NCBI GenBank assembly: GCA_013400155.1
Contig: VXBM01000134.1
Location: forward strand, 1,200,805-1,264,804
DNA: 64,000 nt
Reading direction: 5' to 3'
Source: Helopsaltes ochotensis
Lineage: Eukaryota; Chordata; Aves; Passeriformes; Locustellidae
The translations under genes were made by a program, and so were the position numbers. A model generated the notes under the pieces. The model was given only the letters and a program-made list of their open reading frames with translations, made no database searches and was not told the DNA's origin. Positions 1-12,300 of the stretch are shown one piece after another. Positions within the stretch are counted from its first letter, which is position 1; each line of letters opens with the position of its first letter.

Positions 1-3000
1 GGCTCCCGGCCGGCGGCTCCGGACGGTGACCGCGGCGGGAGGGGGCTGTAGCACCTCCCACGCTTCGTGCAGGGTTTGAGCCTCTGAGCCTTTACGGATG
101 AGTTTTTTCACAACGCTGATATACCCGGCTTTGTAAGAAATATGATGGGCTGAGAATGTACAGCAAAATCTCGGAAAAAAGGACCCCATAGCACCGAGCT
201 TTCCGTGAAAGCCAAAGGAGTCATTGGCAGTGTATAATGTAATAGATTTGTAAGGGAGCACAAGCTGGGAAATTGAGGGCTCCTGAAATATTTATAATAC
301 TCCAGCAGCACAAGTGGGTGCAGTTGAAGTGTTCTCTGGGAAGGCACTTTGTGCTGGTGCTACGGGCAGGGAAGGCACTGCGCTCTCAGCCCGCCCAGTT
401 GTGGTTGGGGTGGTTTTTGTCAAAAGTGGCTCCTCTTAGGAAGGGCCCCTTGGGAAAGTTCTGTTTCCTCGTGATGCTGTAGCTCAAGCAATGCGACCAC
501 TGGTCTTCTGATGCAGCGCTGTCCTAAAACCTTTCTGGCTTACTGAACTGAAAATGCACATCCTGGGAGGCAAGAACGTGGTACCTGGGGTGATGTTGGT
601 GCTCTTGGCTCACACATCCTCTGGATCTTGCTCAGCCAAAGCAGCAGCACTGAAAATGTCATTCTTTGGGGAGGTTAGTGCAGTAGTTGTGGGAGAAATG
701 AGTCTAAACTTCTGTTCTTATTAGCAGATCTGAAGACTCTGGAAGTCACTGAGGGCTTTGCAAGTGCCATAAACCTTTTGGGGCTGTTCATATACAAATG
801 TCGGGCTGCAGAATAAAACTTTGATAGTGGTTATAAACTCTTCAAAAAGAGCTCCTGCTGTTTCATTGAGAATTGTGGAGCTGAGGTTCCATCCTGATGT
901 GGGATCACAGGGACAAGGTCGGCTTGGGTGGAAACTTTCTCAGGGAGAAAGCCATGAAAGGTCTGATTATCTGAGAAGTGTAATTGAGGATCTGTGTTCC
1001 TTTGATTAAAGGATCTTTGGTCAGAGAGGCAAATCAGCACTAAATGCCCGAGAGAGACGCTGTGAAGGAGAGCAGAAAAGCAGCCTTTCATCTGGGCTCT
1101 GCATAAAGCACTGCTTGGTGTGGTCTCTGTTTTTAGATTTAGCTTTTAGAGAAGGTTTGAACTGAAGCTGTGAGGAAAGCAGCACTTTAAGGCTTAGGAT
1201 AAAACTCTGGCCACGTGCAATCCAAAATCCTGCAAACACCAGTGTTCTTGGGGTGAGCTGTTGTTGTTTAAGAGGATATCGCAGTGGGTACAAATTAAAA
1301 CTAATTTTAAATTAAACCAGAGCAAGGATCATAAAGCAACTGACCTGTAGAAAAATCAGAACTGAGGGTGAAGTGTTTTTATAGCTTGGGCCTTATAAAT
1401 AAAGGTCTGGCAGACTGAGGGTGCATAATGGGTTAAGAAATCAAAGTATAACAGGTGAGCTGGTTGCTTGAGGGCAGGTTATGAAACTGCTGCCAGTGGA
1501 ACAGCTCATCCCTGGGGACATCTTGGGAATAACGTGGAGTCCCAAACAGCCTGGCTGACCTCAGCAGGTCCTCGTTGTTTTCTCGTGCGCTGTTGACACA
1601 CTGTGAACGCTTTTTGAGTTTGTTCCGAGCATTTCAAGATATGAATTAAAACTCTGGAACATCACGTGCTGGTTTGGCACCCTTCGGAACGGGATTGGCC
1701 TCTGGAAGTCTCACCCTCAGCGCCCGTTCTGCGGTTCCTTCTGGTTTCACACAGGCACCACACAGCATCCGCTTTTTGGGGGAAGTGAAACTGAATTCAT
1801 GTAGTGAAACTTCACTCTCGAACGCTCAGGCTTGTCCTGCATCCGAGCTGATTTTGTCCCCATCCTGTTCCTGATGTCACTTGACCGTGCTCAGAGCTCC
1901 TGGGGACAGAAGCAGCCTGTGTGGAAAGGGTCGGGACACGACCCTGGAGTTCATATTTCCAGTTGTAAGTAGGTATTTAGGGAGGAACAGAGGTATTTAA
2001 ACTGAAAATAGGCTTATGGAGGGCTCTTGTGTGAAACCCAGGGGTTCCTGCTTATAGCTAGGAACTGGTTTGATGAAATGTTGGAGTGGTTTGGGAAAGA
2101 TGAGGTTGCTTTCAGTGCTCCTCGGTGATTCCTCTCCCGTCCATCAGCTCCAGTTATGTAAAGGCTGGTTACTCTCCCTGCATCGGGCTCCGGATCAGTG
2201 TGGAGAGAATCCGCCTCTTTTAATGGAGGCTTAAACCCCTCTGTCACGGAATGTGCTCCCTGGCAGCTGAAATTTCCGACCCTGAGTTGGCAATTCGCAG
2301 CCGTGCAGCGTTTGTGCTGGCAGGAGAGGCTCCAGGCAGCGCTGCAGCCGCCGGGCCGGGGCAATTATGTAACCGGAGCCCGGAGTTCCCCTTTAAAATA
2401 TTGAACATCCTTAGGTCGGAATAGGAAGCCTTTGGGTGTTGTTTTTTTTTGTTTTTTTTTTGATGTGCTTTGTGATGTAAATGTGGGATTGTGCTGGCCT
2501 GTGCCTTGTGGTTACCTTAGGAAGGGTGTTCAGGGGTGACCTATTTGTAGTAATAATCCTTGCCTGGAGCAGCCTCCCTGGTAGATCACATTCTCCAATA
2601 TCACCCCTGCATTTGTTTCTCTGCCGTTCTGTTTATGTGCTTCTTGGGCTTCTTTATTTTTGTTTGGAACTGATCTCTTCCTTCACTTCCTTTAGGAGCT
2701 TCCTTTAAAAAATAGTAATTTTTTTTTTTTAAATAAATCCTCAAAGCGCTTTTCCATCACAACTTTTTGCACCGTTATCTCCCCATCAGTTGCTCACCCG
2801 GGGTCTGATGATGATTAAGCGAGACTGTTTGTGAGAGAATTAACTCTTTGCAGGGAGTTTCCAGAGCATTTCTGTGGTATCCATCATGTGCATGGAAGCA
2901 GCTCCATGGAGCCAGAGCCAGCCCTGCTCTTCCTGTAAGACAAGTGAGATGTTGTTTTTAGGTGATTTTTGGTTCACAGAGAGCACCTGCCAGTGCTCTG

Positions 3001-3357
3001 CATTTAAAACACACCTTTCCCCCTCTTCTCACTTCATGCTGTTTATTAAAGCCACCCTGAATGTAGCTTTAATCCACAGACAGCAAATGTCTTCCTCCAT
3101 GGAAATTTAACAGACTGTATTTCATGAAACTTAATTAATGGATGATAAGGTTTTGCTTTTGGAAGTAAGTCAACAGAAAAGCTTTGAAAGCCTCTGTCAG
3201 TTACAGGATGTGCAATTTAAATGAGAAATCAACTTTAACAAAATTATAGTTTCCATCTGCCTCTGATACTTGCTGATGTTGGGAATTCTGTGTCATTCTC
3301 AGGTAAATGCCATCAGTGACCCAAAATAGCATTAACATTTTCCCTTGTATTTTACAG
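1..3357 (+). other. AKAP10: AKAP10 intron 1 (3' part) with CpG-island edge
   Basis: The first ~65 bases are very GC/CpG-rich, unlike the AT-rich sequence that follows, which suggests the downstream edge of the AKAP10 promoter island. No exon-1 coding sequence is recognisable. The rest is intronic up to the acceptor at 3356-3357. It contains two CACGTG E-boxes (1212-1217 and 1663-1668), T-rich runs near 2440-2462, and no convincing gene. Confidence 0.6.
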
Positions 3358-6300
3358 TGAAAGGCAAAGAACAAGAAAAGACCACAGATGTGAAAACAAT
3401 TAAAAGTAAGATCAAACTTTTGTCTGTAAATTCAGATCTCTGCCATCATCAACCATTTTTATCTTACCCAACAGGGTCATTTCCTTACTTCTGAGCACAG
3501 ATCTGACCTGTGCATCAAACCCAAACCAAACCCAGAAGTTAATTCTGTTTCTGGGTATTTATAGTAACTAATCTTTCCTCCTCATCTTGCTGAATCTGTA
3601 GGTGCAGAAGGTTATTAAGTTATGTCAGGCATGAGCTTTAATTCAAAGTGATCAGGCACTCCGGTCACCTTGCACGTCGTGGTTGTTCCTTATCCACAAA
3701 GTGAAGTTTCTTGCTCAGGTGCAGTGTCCTTTGGAGTTTGGAAAGTGCAGCTTCACTGTGTCTAATTTGCAGAAGAAGCTGCAGATTTAACTTTGATGGG
3801 GCTTGTGAGGCTGAAGATCCAAATCCTGAATGAGCCACTCTGCTGCTGCTCTGTGTGGTGCAGAAATCTTGCTGCTAAATCTCTTAGGAGAGGAGAAAAA
3901 ATCTTGGTGGAAAAGAGATTTATAAACTGTAGGAAAACAATTTTGCTTATCCTGTCGGATTTTTTTGCAGTACTGAAAGGAGAAGAGGTAAATGCCAGAA
4001 TCTGATCTGTTATTTTTATACCCTCACATCAAAAGAAAATTGCAGGCTTTTTTCACCTTGGTGGTCTGTCTTTCAAATCAAATGCAGGAAATTGTGAGTT
4101 GCATCCATTTCATAGCCACACCTCAGCTTTCAGTGCAACTACCAGTATAGTGACCCTGAAAATAAAAATGAACTTGGAAATTTATAGTATTGCACGTTGT
4201 GCAGAGAGCACCCTTGCTTGACCCTTAGAGAGAGTAGAACATTTTTTTCTCAAATCTCCATAATATAAAATTAAATTTAAATCTAATTGATAAAAGCCTG
4301 TAGCATTATGAGGAGTGTGGCTCTGGCTCTACACAAGTAACCTTCACCAAATTTTCCCACTGCTGCTATCCCTTGGCCTTGGAAAAAAGGTATTTTCTGT
4401 ATTATTGCTGGTATGAAATACCCAGAGGCTTTGTGAGAAGCAGCAAGTGGTGTCTGTGTCCAATCCTGCAACTGCACAAAATCTTGGCAATAATTTAAAT
4501 GTTTCCATTGCTCCTGAGGTATCTGTGCTGTGACATCTAAGTGTGAAATTGTCAACTGCTGTCACAAAATTGGGAATAAAAATAAAGTGATGCAGCATGG
4601 AAGTCGTCAAGTCCAAGTTGCCTGACACCTTGATGGAACACATCCCTGGGAGGTGCTGAGATAATCAGCTCATCTGATGTGCTTTATTTTTGAGTCAGAG
4701 GTGTAAGATGTCCCTGCATGACATTCTCATCTAACACAGCTTCCTGAGAGCTTTGGAATCTGCTGTGAGCATGTTTGGAGTTCTTTCAGCTTTGTCATCA
4801 ATTAACAATTAGCAGAATTTTGTGTGAGGAAGTTCTTATTTGTTCTTTTTGAGCTCCAGTAGCCACTCGTGTCCTGAGACAGCCAGAGGGGGTTAAAGTT
4901 TATAACCTGGGTTTCATCAGAGGTATTTCCTTATTGCTTTTTTTTTTCTCTTGCAACCAAGCAGAAGCAACAAAAATATTTTTGAGAAATACCTCTTATT
5001 AACCTTAACAGATAGCTTTGTAGTTCAGGATTTTTTAACACATTTTAACTTTCAAAAAGGTATGGAAATAGATTGGCAGGAGTATTGGAACTAAACTAAA
5101 CTGTTGACAGAGTATAAAGTTGTTACAGTAGTGGTTATCAAGGAAGCAGGAAGACTCAGGAATATTTCACATGTAAACTTAGACGTGGCATCTCTTGATT
5201 TGCTGCTGAATAAGGAAAATAGAGGTGGGTGGGAGTGAGTTAATTCTTGCAATAATAAAACTTGTGGTCTTTAATCAGACCCTTGGTCAAAGATGACCCA
5301 CAGTGAGGTGTTAATGAGACTGACCCTTGCCAACTCCCTGGTATATTTTGGGGTGCTTAGCATCAGGCAATGTTTAGAAGAGGTCTTGGGGTCCTTGTGC
5401 TTTAACAATTCCTGTCTTGATTCCAGCTCCAGTCCCAGTACATTCCCCTCAGAGAAGCACTAGGAATCATGCCTTGCTGGAGGCTGCAGGACCAAGCCAT
5501 GTGGCCATCAATGCCATCTCTGCCAACATGGACTCCTTCTCCAGCAGCCGCACAGCTGCCCTCAAGAAGCAGCCAAGTCACATGGAAGCTGCTCACTTTG
5601 GAGACTTAGGTAAGGCTGTAATAACGTCAGCTTTCCTTTTTATTCTGTGTATTCCTGGTGCACTCACCATCCCTTGGCTTTCAGGTAAACAGATGGGTAG
5701 TAAAAGTGTGGCTGCTGTTACAGTAGCATCTGTGTTAACCTGGGAGGGTCTGGAAGGGAACAGACAATTCCTTTACTTTGTCAGTGTGTTGGAATTGCCT
5801 CTTCACAGCTGCATTAAAGGAGGCTTTTGTATCCAACCCCCCATCTGTGGTACAATACGGACTCACTCCCTTTCATGTTTTCCTTTAGGCAGATCGTGTC
5901 TGAACTACCAGGCTCAAGAGACCAAATCAAGCCTTTCCAAGACCCTTGAACAAGTCCTGCAGGACAGCGTAGCCCTCCCTTACTTCATCCAGTTCATGGA
6001 GCTGCGCAGGATGGAGCACTTGGTGAAATTCTGGTTAGAGGCCGAGAGCTTCCACTCCACCACCTGGTCCCGCATCCGCGCGCACAGCCTGAACACGGTG
6101 AAGCAGAGCTCCCTGGCAGAGCCCGTGTCCCCCTCCAAACAGCAGGAATTGGCCTCCTCTCCTCCTGCTGGCTGCCTGGAGGAGAGGCTGGAGGGCTCTG
6201 GCACAGCCCGGCTGCTCCGGGCCCAGCCCCGCAGAACTGCCAGCGGCCAGAACCACGTGGGCACCGCAGCTCCGGCTCTGGGGAAAGCAGACACGGGGAC

Positions 6301-9300
6301 TCACTCTCTCCTAGCTGATCAGCAAGAATCTTCCAAGCTTTCGGTATCAAACAGAAACAGCCCCTCCTCTGCACTAAAGGACTTGTCAGGAAAACTCATG
6401 AAAAGTAAGTGCTGTGTGTTCCCTTTGGTTGGAAAGGTGGGAAACGGGGAATGTTTTTGTGCAGGGAGCTGCTTCAGTTCTCAGGTTCTTAGCAGGTGTG
6501 GTGTGACGTTGCAAGGAAGAAAGTTCTGGGTATCACTGATGTTAACTTGCTCCTGGGCAGTTTGAGCTATGTATTGTTTGACTTGTTGAAAAATAAAAAA
6601 GCTGCTGAAGAGACTTCAAAGTCATTGTGTACTCAGTGAGCTTAGGTTGCTTCTGTTCTTCCATGTGTAATCATAAGAAATTAAGTGAACATTGCTATCT
6701 CCAGTTCTTCCCTCACCCATCCCACCCCACCTTAAAAGAATTGCAGAAAGTTTGGATGGTGGGGCTGAGAATTGATAATTAACTTGCCATGGAAGGTAAA
6801 TATCCTGTATTACATAAAATGACATAAGTAGTGGTTGCAAGAGACTTGTGGAGATTTATGTGTGGAATGTACTGTTTTTGTTCTTGGATTTATTTGATAG
6901 AGTTCCTCCCCTTGTAACTGATTTGTTGTCATTTGGATTCCACCTCTTCAGAGGCTGCTGGAAGTAAGGATGACATTAAAATATTTCCTTTTGGTAGTGA
7001 GCTACATGCACAGTAACATGTTTCTCTACTTTGCATCTACTCGGTCCTCCCTCATTTGTGCAAGTGTGCAGGCAAAAAGGAAACACTTCTTTCTTCATAT
7101 TGGTTCCTTTTGTTTGCTCAACTGTTTCCTCGTGTTGCATCCCTTTCTCTTGCTGTTTGTCTTTCTCATGTAGTTATTTATCATGTGCCTCCACAAGAGA
7201 TAACCTCAGCCACAAAGTCACTTAAACAAGGAAAATGATGTGTTAGTCATCAAAGCATCTCTGCCTTCTGATGTCTAAAAAGAATTTGAAAACACAGGGT
7301 GCTTGAGAAATCTGAAAAGAATTGGAGTGTAATTTTTTTTCTCTCTTCCCAACTGTGAAAAGATGATGTGTAAAGAACACAAGTTGTTTGAGGCATCTCA
7401 TTTTAAGATTTTTTTTTCCCTAGTAATTCCTATATAATGCAAGTAATTTCCCTGTGATGAGAGCTAAAAATTGGGAATTTCACTTGTCTGAAAGGTGTTG
7501 CTTCTGGGACTGTGGTGTGCAGCTGAGGAAGTGCGTTCTCCTTGTGTGGTGGTAGGGAAAATTTGGAGCTGTTGTTTTATTCCATCTTGGTCCATGCTGG
7601 GTTTGTTGTGACCTGGCTGGAGATCACACAGTCCCTGCAGCTGGGCAGGAACAGAATATGAATATCCTGCAGTAGAAACATCACTGAGAATTAGACACCT
7701 GCTTTTCTGAAGAGCAGACATTTGTTACTCACTCGTACCAAGGAATTCCAAGTTTGATTCTGTGTTTCTTCCCCGCAGGTATAGAACGAGATGCAGTTAG
7801 TACTTTTACCAAATATATTTCTCCAGATGCTGCTAAACCAATCCCTATTACAGAAGCAATGAGAAATGACATAGTTGGTAAGAATGAATAACTGCTTCCT
7901 CATTTCAGAGCTGCTCTGTCCCCGTAAAGATGTGTCTCTAATACGTCACACACTTGTATTTGTCTTTATTTTTTATGAATTTTAAAGGCAGCTGTAAAAA
8001 GATAGGAGATTAAAAATATGGATCTGACCTTCAGCAGTGCTGTGAATATCCTCATAAAAACTTTCAGGGATTTTGTTGAACTTAGGGAAAGAATTCTTGG
8101 TGGTTATGGAGGAGATCCAGATATGAGTCTCAATCAAATACTTTAGCCATGTTATTATTATTTGGCCAGCTTTGAAAGCTCTTTGCTCAGTCAGAACCAG
8201 CTGGTTCTGGTGGATTTGAACTGCAATTTTTCATTAACTAGTCCTTGCTCGTGCCTTTCAGCTCCACCAGCCAAATCCATGTTAAAATTAACCTGGCCTT
8301 TCTTTGCAGCAAAGATCTGTGGGGAGGATGGCCAAGTGGATCCCAACTGCTTCGTTACAGCACAGTCCATAGTGTTCAGTGCAATGGAACAAGAGTAAGT
8401 TGATGCAATGGATTGAGTTCTTGTGTCTCTTGTCCTAAAGGTTCTGTTAAAAATGTTTATAGAGACATAACCATATCACCTCTTTTCTGTGCTGTCTTCT
8501 ATATTTGAAACTGCTCAGATCCCCTCCTCCAAATCCATTCTTGCTGAACTTGGCTGTTCACACTGTTGTGTTCTTTCTCTCTTTCTTGTGCCATTTACAA
8601 ACCTGCCCTGTTTCTTGCTTGTTTTGCTTTTATCCAACCCAAAGTATCAGTTCTGGGCAAGAGCTAATTGGTTCTGAGGGTGCCTTGGGTGCTGCTGACC
8701 CTGACAACTGATTGTCCCTGTCTCTGTGCAGGCACTTTAGTGAGTTTTTGCGGAGTCACCATTTCTGTAAATACCAGATCGAGGTGCTGACCAGTGGGAC
8801 TGTGTATCTGGCTGACATTCTGTTCTGTGAGTCAGCCCTGTTCTACTTCTCTGAGGTGAGTGTCAACATTTGGGTTTGCTTTCAGATCCCTTTCTAGCAG
8901 ATGGGGAAAAAAAAATCTGTTCATTCCTTGATGGCTTTAGGTTGGATCTTGGGCAGGAATTATTCCCTGTGAGGGTGGGAGACCCTGGCACAGGGGGTCC
9001 AGAGAAGCTGGGGCTGCCCCTGGATCCCTGGAAGTGTCCAAGGCCAGGTTGGATGAGGCTTGGAGCAACCTGGGATAGTGGAAGGTGTCCCTGCCTATGA
9101 CAAGAGGCTGTAACTGGATCATTTTTAAGGTCCTGTTCCCCCCAAACAATTCTGTAATTCTCTGATTCTAAATATCATAAAAAACCCAAGGTGTATTTTT
9201 TTTTCTGAGAGACAATGCATTGAACTTTTCCTGCCCCCACGTAGAACTAATTCAAATGTTCAGACCTGTCCATTGTGTTGTGGAATGAGTATTTGTGATT

Positions 9301-12300
9301 TCCTCTCTAGTTAGTGAGTGCTCCTCAGAGTCTCTTTGCTTTGTAGAAGCTTTGACATTGTCATCTTGATCTTCACATTGTAGTGACTGTAAAAGCCTGA
9401 AGTGTTTTTACAGAAAACAAATCATAACCAGTGCTATGTGGAGAGGGCACCTTTAGTGATGTGATAGGTTAAATAAAAGATTTCACAGTTTCAGGCTCCT
9501 GCACCTTTAAGGAATCAGCTCTTGACATACTTGTCCTGACAGTCTGACAAGCTGATGTAGTTTGAAACTGCAACTTGGGAAGCTGAGACAATGTGCTGAG
9601 CTCAGTGTAAGCTAAATGTAGCATGAAAATGGTGTTTCCTGTCCTAGGATGAGACAAATAGTTTTTTGGAAACTAAGTGTGAAAATAAGTACAGAAAAGA
9701 AATGTCAGAAGTTCTCTCTTTTTTTTAAATTTTTTTTTCCCTCCAAGCAAGCTGAATCTGTCTGAAGCAGAAATTCAAAATATTGTGTCTTGGAGACAAT
9801 TTTGCATGGCCTATGTTTCTTGTTCTAAATGGGAAGAAGGAAGTTAAAAAATTATTAAAAGTTCCTTGCTAAAACTTCTTTAATCTCCTCTTTTTCTGAT
9901 TTCCCTTCCAGTACATGGAGAAGGAAGATGCAGTTAACGTATTGCAGTTCTGGTTGGCAGCAGATAACTTCCAGTCTCAGCTTGCTGCCAAAAAAGGCCA
10001 GTATGATGGGCAAGAAGCACAGAACGATGCCATGATTTTGTATGACAAGTGAGGGAGTTCAACAATCCTTTGTCTCTACTTGTGGTTTTGTGTTGTGCTG
10101 TGCAAAAGGAATTTCTCTGCACTCCTGTGCTGCTCTGCTGAGGTGCATTTTATCCAGGTGGCTTTTGATGTGTTTGCTCATGTGAACTTTTCAAATTTTT
10201 TGATACACATGAGGAGAAATCCTTACAAGGATTCCGTTCTTAGACATAATTCAGGATCTTCGGGGCTTGATTGCCTGAGTTTGTTTGGTTGGGAAATAAC
10301 AAAGCTGATTGGTTTGCATTTGAAAATGGAAGATACATTTGAAAATGGAAGATACATTTGAAAATGGAAGATACATTTGAAAATGGATCAGCTATCAGGC
10401 TTAAATCTGCTGTTTAAGCCTAATAGCACATACAGCACTGCAGAAAAACCTTGATGTTCAGATAGTGTTATCCACATAAAGTAGCCTGTACAAACTGTTG
10501 TCACACGTAATAAAAGCCAACTAGTGCTTGTTCTTAGTATTGTGAAATATTTCCTTCTTTTAAGGAAGCAATCAGATCCTTTTTAGTATCAGACTTTTAG
10601 GAGAGGAACTTTCTTCTTGTATTTTGTACTTTACTTTAGCAATAAGACAGCTGGGAGACAGCACAACTGCTTCCAGGAAATGTTTGTTCTTAAGTTTAAG
10701 TGTGAGGCTCTACCACATCTTGAGTTATTACCCAGGGAGGAAATAATAATTGGAGAGGAAGCAAATGCTTCACTCAGAAGTTCATCAATCATTCCCCCAT
10801 CCTTAAACTCTGTTTGCAAGGATGTGAGCAGTAGAGCCAACGCTGCTTTGGAGTTCTGGGTGTTTCCTGCTCCATTCCCGTTTTCCATTCCCTGTTTTTG
10901 ATCTGTGTTTCAGGGCAGGGCTCTCAGAACCATTTCTGGGGGTTGGGGGGGATGTCTCACCTGCAGTCAGTGGGGACCAGGTGTGTGCAGCTTCTGCAGT
11001 GTCTGGGGCACAGCTGGGCACCGAGCACCTGCAGAGGTTTGCAAATCCAGTTTGTGTTGTTTCCTTGCCCTGCCCCAGGTACTTCTCCCTGCAGGCCACG
11101 CACCCTCTGGGGTTTGATGACTCGGTGAGGCTGGAGATTGAATCCAACATCTGCAGGGAGGGGGGGCCTCTCCCCAACTGCTTCACCACTCCCTTAAGGC
11201 AGGCGTGGACAACCATGGAGACGGTGAGATCCTTCTTCAGGGTGGGCTGCAGCTTAATGAAAGCGATGTGGAGGTTCTGTAGTGTGCCCCTGATTTGTCC
11301 TCTTCCTTTACTGACTTCCTGTTTACCTGCATAATAGAACAGCTTTAGGAAAATCTGGTTTTCAGACTTTTCCCCAGCCTGATTTGAAGATACCACCCAC
11401 TGGCTGCTGTTAATGCTCTGTGAAATGTTTGTCTCGGGTGATTCTTGCAGTTTTAATGGAAGTAACAGAATTTCCTCTCATATGAATTGCTAGCAACAGC
11501 TTATTTTATATATTTAGAAAAATTTCCTTTCTCTTAGTAGGAGTTGTTTGCAAGTGTAATACAAGTGCTGTGGTTAATAATGTAACTGTGGGATACCCGC
11601 ATAGCAGAAATGAATGATTTGATTCTGGAACTGCAGAAAATTGGGAACAGTGGAACAGAATAACTGTAAAGCCTGTTGGGCTGTCAAGCTTCAGGAAAAA
11701 AACCCCCTGAACTTCAGTTCCAGTTACTGAGGGATTTGATGAATAGGCAGTTGGGTTTGTTCATTTTGCAGTAGGATTAAAACTTAAAGCAGTGCAGTTG
11801 CTATTCCACAATAATTCAATGCATGGATGCTTTTACTGGTGTTCATCTCCACAAGGACTGAGATGTTTGTGTGCTCTTCTCTGACTATGCAGACCAGCCT
11901 TGATTAAAGAGGACTCTTTCTATCTCTCAGGTTTTCCTACCTGGTTTCTTGTCCAGCAACCTTTACTACAAATACTTGAACGACCTCATCCATTCAGTAC
12001 GAGGAGATGAATTCCCAGGAGGGAACATTGCACTGAGTATTCATGGCCCTGGCAGCTCTCCTGACAGTGATTCCATAGGGAGCACGGATGGCTCTGCCTC
12101 CCAGGTACCAATTTGGGTTTTCTGTGTCAATATCCAAGTTTTTACCCCATAAGGAAACACCATTCCACTTTCATGTAAAACCTGTGTTGTGTTAGGATGT
12201 CTTTAATCTTCCTGCAGCTCAGTTCTGTCAGAAGTGTCTCTGCTATTTGTTGTACCCAAAGCCTTGTGCTGTTGTTATTTCTTTACATCAGTGATGTCTT

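Noticed and set aside
98..135. ATGAGTTTTTTC resembling the AKAP10 start peptide M-S-F-F
   Set aside because: Only four codons match. The frame continues T-T-L-I-Y-P-A-L then stops, and there is no donor joining in phase to the exon at 3358. Chance match; true exon 1 should be upstream.
5994..6374. Antisense open frames over AKAP10 exon 4
   Set aside because: GC-rich coding sequence gives long shadow frames on the opposite strand; no similarity or promoter context.
5417..6565. Long 382-codon open frame
   Set aside because: It is two AKAP10 exons (5427-5609 and 5889-6404) that happen to be joined by an intron without stops. Phase and orthologue comparison show the middle and end are intronic.
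10803..11396. 197-codon minus-strand open frame
   Set aside because: Overlaps AKAP10 exon 9 and flanking introns in antisense; composition looks random and no family is recognised.
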